Shown in pieces: positions 60,817 through 64,000 of a DNA stretch of 64,000 nt. The stretch covers positions 124,001-188,000 of the forward strand of contig CBFHXB010000001.1 in NCBI GenBank assembly GCA_965659685.1, read 5' to 3'. The DNA is from MGIIa-L3 sp11892u. GTDB taxonomy: Archaea; Thermoplasmatota; Poseidoniia; Poseidoniales; Poseidoniaceae. The stretch's first letter is position 1; each line of letters starts with the position of its first letter. The position numbers were made by a program, and so were the translations under genes. The notes below the pieces were generated by a model. The model was not told where the DNA came from and made no database searches. It saw only the letters and a program-made list of their open reading frames with translations.

Positions 60817-61569
60817 ATGTCCACGAGGCAAGCCACCGGTGGGTACGACCCTTCGGGCATCGACCTCGATGCGTGGACCGTGTTGGAGTCTGAACTTGAG
60901 GCCACCATCCCACACTACGACCGTGTCAACACGTGGATGACGTTTGGGCAAGACCGTCGATGGCGCGCGAACGTGGCGTCACACGCTGAGCCCGGCATGA
61001 AGGTGCTCGAGGTCGGTTGCGGCCCGGGTTCCTTTGCTGAAACCATCCGAGGTGTCGAATTGACGTGCCTTGACCCGTCGCCAGAAATGCTCAGGGTGGC
61101 GAAGAAACGCGTCGACGCTGCACGGGCAGAGGCCGGGGAATCGCCGGCCGATTACGTCGAAGCAATCGCAGAATCCATCCCGCTCCCGGACGCGACCTAT
61201 GACCGCGTGTTTTGCCTGTTTTCTTTCCGTGATTTCCAAGACAAGAAGCAGGGGCTGAAGGAGATCATGCGCGTGCTGAAGCCCGGTGGCCAGCTGGTCA
61301 TCTGCGATGCGGGCAAAGGCAACGCCATCCATGGCCTGTTTGGCCGTTTGTGGATGGCCACAGGGGTGCAGATCATCGCCCGGCGAATCACCCGGGAGAA
61401 AGATCATCCATGGAAAGGTCTGGCTCGGTCCTACACCCACTACGGGACAAATGCCTACTACAGGACCATGCTTCGCGAGGTCGGATTTTCCAATGTGAAG
61501 GGTCGGTTGTTGTGGCCTTTCCTGATGGCCTCTCGATTCACCGCCGTTCGACCTCCAAATCTGGATTGA
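60817..61569 (+). CDS. SAM-dependent methyltransferase, UbiE/MenG-like
   Basis: This class I methyltransferase of 250 residues has the SAM loop VLEVGCGPGSFAETI, then LDPSPEMLRVAKK, and the UbiE-type segment VFCLFSFRDFQDKKQGLKEIMRVLKPGGQLVICDAG. This resembles quinone C-methyltransferases acting on menaquinone precursors, which would fit an aerobic respirer, but small-molecule methyltransferases are hard to separate. It lies between the KaiC-like set and the ATP synthase operon on the same strand. Confidence 0.78.
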   Translation: MSTRQATGGYDPSGIDLDAWTVLESELEATIPHYDRVNTWMTFGQDRRWRANVASHAEPGMKVLEVGCGPGSFAETIRGVELTCLDPSPEMLRVAKKRVDAARAEAGESPADYVEAIAESIPLPDATYDRVFCLFSFRDFQDKKQGLKEIMRVLKPGGQLVICDAGKGNAIHGLFGRLWMATGVQIIARRITREKDHPWKGLARSYTHYGTNAYYRTMLREVGFSNVKGRLLWPFLMASRFTAVRPPNLD

Positions 61570-61596
61570 ACGCTCCTGCAAGAGGGTGCATCATGC

Positions 61597-61604
61597 TCAT
61601 AAAC
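61597..61604 (+). promoter_or_regulatory. Possible TATA box of the ATP synthase operon
   Basis: TCATAAAC lies about 40 nt before the subunit H ATG. Transcription would begin near 61627, leaving a short leader that includes the ribosome binding site GAGGTG at 61630-61635. Confidence 0.35.
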
Positions 61605-61642
61605 CGGACGCCTAACGAGCGGCTAAGGATGAGGTGAACACC

Positions 61643-61960
61643 ATGAGCATGGAATCTGTCCTTCGCAGCATCAAGTCAGCCCAATCCGAGGCAGACGCCC
61701 TCCTCGCCTCGGCGCAGGAAGAGGCGAGCAAGGCCATCGGCGACGCACGCCGCGCCGCCTCGGAAACCGTTTCCGAGGCCACCGAAGGTGCCTCCAGCGA
61801 GGCCCGCTCCACCATCGACGCGGCCCGCGCCGAGGCAGAAGCCGAAGCCGACAAGGTTCGTGCCGAAGGTGCGAAGGCTGCAGAAGCCCTGTCCAACGCG
61901 GCCTCCGGCCGCACCGACGCGGCCGTTGACGTGCTGCTCAACGCCATCCACGAAGCCTGA
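61643..61960 (+). CDS. ahaH: A-type ATP synthase subunit H
   Basis: This is the peripheral-stalk subunit that pairs with subunit E to hold the catalytic head. The ~105-residue product is one long amphipathic helix rich in Ala and Glu (SAQSEADALLASAQEEASKAI, AARAEAEAEADKVRAEGAKAA), typical of AhaH. GAGGTG 7 nt before ATG 61643 supports the start; GTG 61634 is in frame. Subunit I follows after 9 nt. Confidence 0.85.
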   Translation: MSMESVLRSIKSAQSEADALLASAQEEASKAIGDARRAASETVSEATEGASSEARSTIDAARAEAEAEADKVRAEGAKAAEALSNAASGRTDAAVDVLLNAIHEA

Positions 61961-61969
61961 GGTGACCCC

Positions 61970-64000
61970 ATGTTCCCGATGGTCGAGATGTCCCGCCTCA
62001 CCGTGGCGGCTCCGCTCGACGCCATGGACGACGTCCTTGCGGCCTGCGACGCCCTCGGATGCGTCCACGTCCAACCCTACGAACAATTCGAGGAAGGCAT
62101 TGGTGTTGGCCAAGCAGCGGCCGAAGAGGGTCGAGGTGAATTGCTCACCAAGGTTCGCGCCGTTCGCGCCGCCACCTCGGCGGTCAATGCAGGAGGGGCG
62201 ATGCCCAGGAAGCAGGTGGAATCCCTCATCGAGGGCTCCTTCCCCGGTCGAATCGACGACGTGATGGGCCGACTTGGCTCCATTGACGAAGCCAAGGCCT
62301 CCATCCAAAGCTTGGAAGAAGAACGGGACGTCATGGCTCGCCTCGCTCCCCTCAACCTCCCCCTTGAGCTCCTGAACGGCATCGCTGGTCTGGAGATCCT
62401 CGTCGCTGAAACAAGCAAGGCCAGCAAAGTGCGTGATGCACTCGGGGACGTGGCAAAGGACTGCGAAGTCCTGGCCAAAGACCGCATCGTGGCGGTTGCG
62501 TGCCGCCCAGAGCACGCGCCCGAAGTCCAGATTGTGCTCGGGCAACTTGGCGCAAAGGCCGTTCAGGTTCCAGCCGGCGAAGGCCGTGCAGGAAAGCGCG
62601 TGGCTGAAGCCGAATCCAAGTTGGGCAAACTCCGGGCGGAGATCGCTTCAGCAGAGTCCCACATCGGCGCGTGGGTCGAAGCCAACGGTCGGGACCTGGT
62701 CTGCGTTCACGAACTGCTTGAACGCAAGGAAGCCCTCGCCTCGGCCCCGACCCAGATGGCCGTTGCCGACCGCGCTTTTGCCTTGGACGCATGGATTCCA
62801 GCCGGGCGGGCCGATGAGGTCAAGTCAGCCCTCAAGCCCCACGCCTCCCTCGTCGAGGTGGAAGCATGGGACGGCGGACATCACGGTCACGACGACCACG
62901 ACGACCACGGGCACGGTCACGAACCGGAACCTCCCGTGGAATTTGACAACCCCTCGGCCACCAAACCCTTCGAACTGATGGTGGATTTGGTCGGCCGTCC
63001 GTCCTACGGTGCATACGACCCGACGACGCTGATGATGTTCACCTTCCCAATGATTTTCGGGGCCATCCTCGGCGATTGGGGCTTCGGTTTGGTCATCGTC
63101 GCCCTCGCCATGTTCCTGCGCTCGAAGCCAATGGCCACGGACCCCGTGGTCAAGAACGGCATCACCATCCTGCTGTGGATGGGCATTTGGTGCGTGCTTT
63201 GGGGCTTTTACTTCGCTGAAGGCTTCGGCTTTGTTTGGGACAATTACACGTGGGTGACCTACGAGTTCACCAACGGCAATTCACCGCTGGGCTTCTTGTA
63301 TCCCGACAAGCCCGTTGAATTGCTCTCGGACGATTTCCGTGCCCTCATTGGCATGAACCATCTCACCTATCCGCTGCACCGGGCATCGGCGGGGCACGGT
63401 CTCGAGGAATACGTCCTCTTTTCGGTGTACCTTGGTGTCATCCACCTGCTGCTTGGCTTCGTCATCGGCTTCTTGAACGTCCTCAAGGCGCACGGCTTTG
63501 CTGCGGCCTTCTTCGAGAAGGGCTCGTGGATCCTCATCCTGCTTGGCGGCTTCATGCACGCACGCCGCTTCATCGCCTACGACGATGACCTCTTCGCTCT
63601 GAACGCTTACTCCGCCGTCATGGTCGTTGGCATCCTCTGCCTCATCGTCGGCTTGGCCGTCTACGAGAAGTTCGGCTGGGCCGGTGGCATCATCATGGGC
63701 CCCATCGAAACCTTTGGACTCCTGGCCAACACCCTGTCCTACCTCCGCGTGATGGGCGTCGGCGTGGCCGGCGTCAAGATCGCTGAAGTGTCCATCAACA
63801 TGGGCTGGGAAGTCATGCTCAACCAATTCGCCGCAGGTGGCCTCGGCTTCTTGTGGGGCGCCGTTGCCTTCCTCCTCTTCCTCGCCATTCAAGCGTTCGC
63901 CATCGCACTCGGCCTACTCTCGCCAAGCATTCACGCTGCCCGTCTCCACTTCGTGGAATGGATGGGCAAATTCCACAGCGGCTCCGGGGTCCCCTTCTCC
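61970..64000 (+). CDS. ahaI: A-type ATP synthase subunit I (3' end outside window)
   Basis: This is the membrane stator subunit (homologue of V-ATPase subunit a) that conducts ions against the rotor ring. The first ~330 residues are the soluble coiled-coil domain. The visible remainder has about seven helices, including SYLRVMGVGVAGVKIAEVS with the conserved arginine of the ion half-channel. A histidine-rich loop near residues 303-320 (GGHHGHDDHDDHGHGHEP) precedes the first helix. TGAGGTGACCCC precedes ATG 61970. At least 677 residues are present and the frame is open at the window edge. Confidence 0.93.
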   Translation, partial: MFPMVEMSRLTVAAPLDAMDDVLAACDALGCVHVQPYEQFEEGIGVGQAAAEEGRGELLTKVRAVRAATSAVNAGGAMPRKQVESLIEGSFPGRIDDVMGRLGSIDEAKASIQSLEEERDVMARLAPLNLPLELLNGIAGLEILVAETSKASKVRDALGDVAKDCEVLAKDRIVAVACRPEHAPEVQIVLGQLGAKAVQVPAGEGRAGKRVAEAESKLGKLRAEIASAESHIGAWVEANGRDLVCVHELLERKEALASAPTQMAVADRAFALDAWIPAGRADEVKSALKPHASLVEVEAWDGGHHGHDDHDDHGHGHEPEPPVEFDNPSATKPFELMVDLVGRPSYGAYDPTTLMMFTFPMIFGAILGDWGFGLVIVALAMFLRSKPMATDPVVKNGITILLWMGIWCVLWGFYFAEGFGFVWDNYTWVTYEFTNGNSPLGFLYPDKPVELLSDDFRALIGMNHLTYPLHRASAGHGLEEYVLFSVYLGVIHLLLGFVIGFLNVLKAHGFAAAFFEKGSWILILLGGFMHARRFIAYDDDLFALNAYSAVMVVGILCLIVGLAVYEKFGWAGGIIMGPIETFGLLANTLSYLRVMGVGVAGVKIAEVSINMGWEVMLNQFAAGGLGFLWGAVAFLLFLAIQAFAIALGLLSPSIHAARLHFVEWMGKFHSGSGVPFS

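Overview
The window is a GC-rich, gene-dense archaeal chromosome segment. The best fit is a Marine Group II euryarchaeon (Candidatus Poseidoniia/Poseidoniales), an aerobic, photoheterotrophic surface-ocean lineage. Archaeal hallmarks are an RpoK-type RNA polymerase subunit, the archaeal aromatic route (ADTH synthase, 3-dehydroquinate synthase II, GHMP-type shikimate kinase), PurP, archaeal FAD synthetase RibL, H and I subunits of an A-type ATP synthase, TATA boxes 25-30 nt ahead of start codons, and a tRNA-Ser with no encoded CCA. Typical of this lineage are a proteorhodopsin-family pump, a bacterial-type glycerol-3-phosphate dehydrogenase, subtilases, thrombospondin-type-3-like surface proteins and bacterial imports (riboflavin synthase alpha chain, oligoribonuclease, tryptophan dioxygenase, heme O/A synthases).

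Layout. 1-4.4 kb: end of an ABC ATPase gene, a membrane protein, and a phosphonate/phosphate-type ABC importer (phnD-phnC-phnE) behind a perfect 20-bp palindrome. 4.4-9.3 kb: gpsA, an endonuclease IV-like TIM barrel, and a riboflavin/FAD operon. 9.3-17.6 kb: thioredoxin reductase, a ThiF-rhodanese protein, a pseudo-receiver protein, a fused 2-oxoacid dehydrogenase E1, a Na+/Ca2+ exchanger family protein and an acyl-CoA dehydrogenase. 18.4-31 kb: molybdenum-cofactor helpers (MobA-like, XdhC-like), oligoribonuclease, two subtilases, exported proteins, and a three-subunit molybdenum hydroxylase whose FAD subunit carries the extra cysteine loop of 4-hydroxybenzoyl-CoA reductase. 32-37.1 kb: a DUF4350-MoxR-DUF58-membrane protein operon. 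37.1-43.4 kb: aspartokinase and chorismate synthase, then rhodopsin on the opposite strand, then shikimate kinase, DHQ synthase II and ADTH synthase. Aspartokinase feeds aspartate semialdehyde to ADTH synthase, so the minus-strand genes form one pathway block with rhodopsin in the middle. 43.5-48.7 kb: a run of poorly characterised genes (coiled-coil/DUF2135, mini membrane protein, 689-aa orphan, polytopic TerB-like protein). 48.7-54.2 kb: purP, tryptophan dioxygenase, rpoK, an exported thioredoxin and heme A/O synthases. 54.2-60.8 kb: a large surface protein, tRNA-Ser(GCT), a pilin-like lamin-tail protein, and three consecutive KaiC/RecA-like genes of which only the first keeps a P-loop lysine. 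60.8-64 kb: a UbiE-like methyltransferase and the start of the A-type ATP synthase operon.

No gap exceeds 300 nt. The largest (about 24.87-25.02, 31.97-32.12, 39.53-39.72 and 47.13-47.32 kb) hold promoter-like sequence or nothing recognisable. I saw no insertion sequence, CRISPR array or rRNA. All calls were made by reading translations and motifs; no database search was run.
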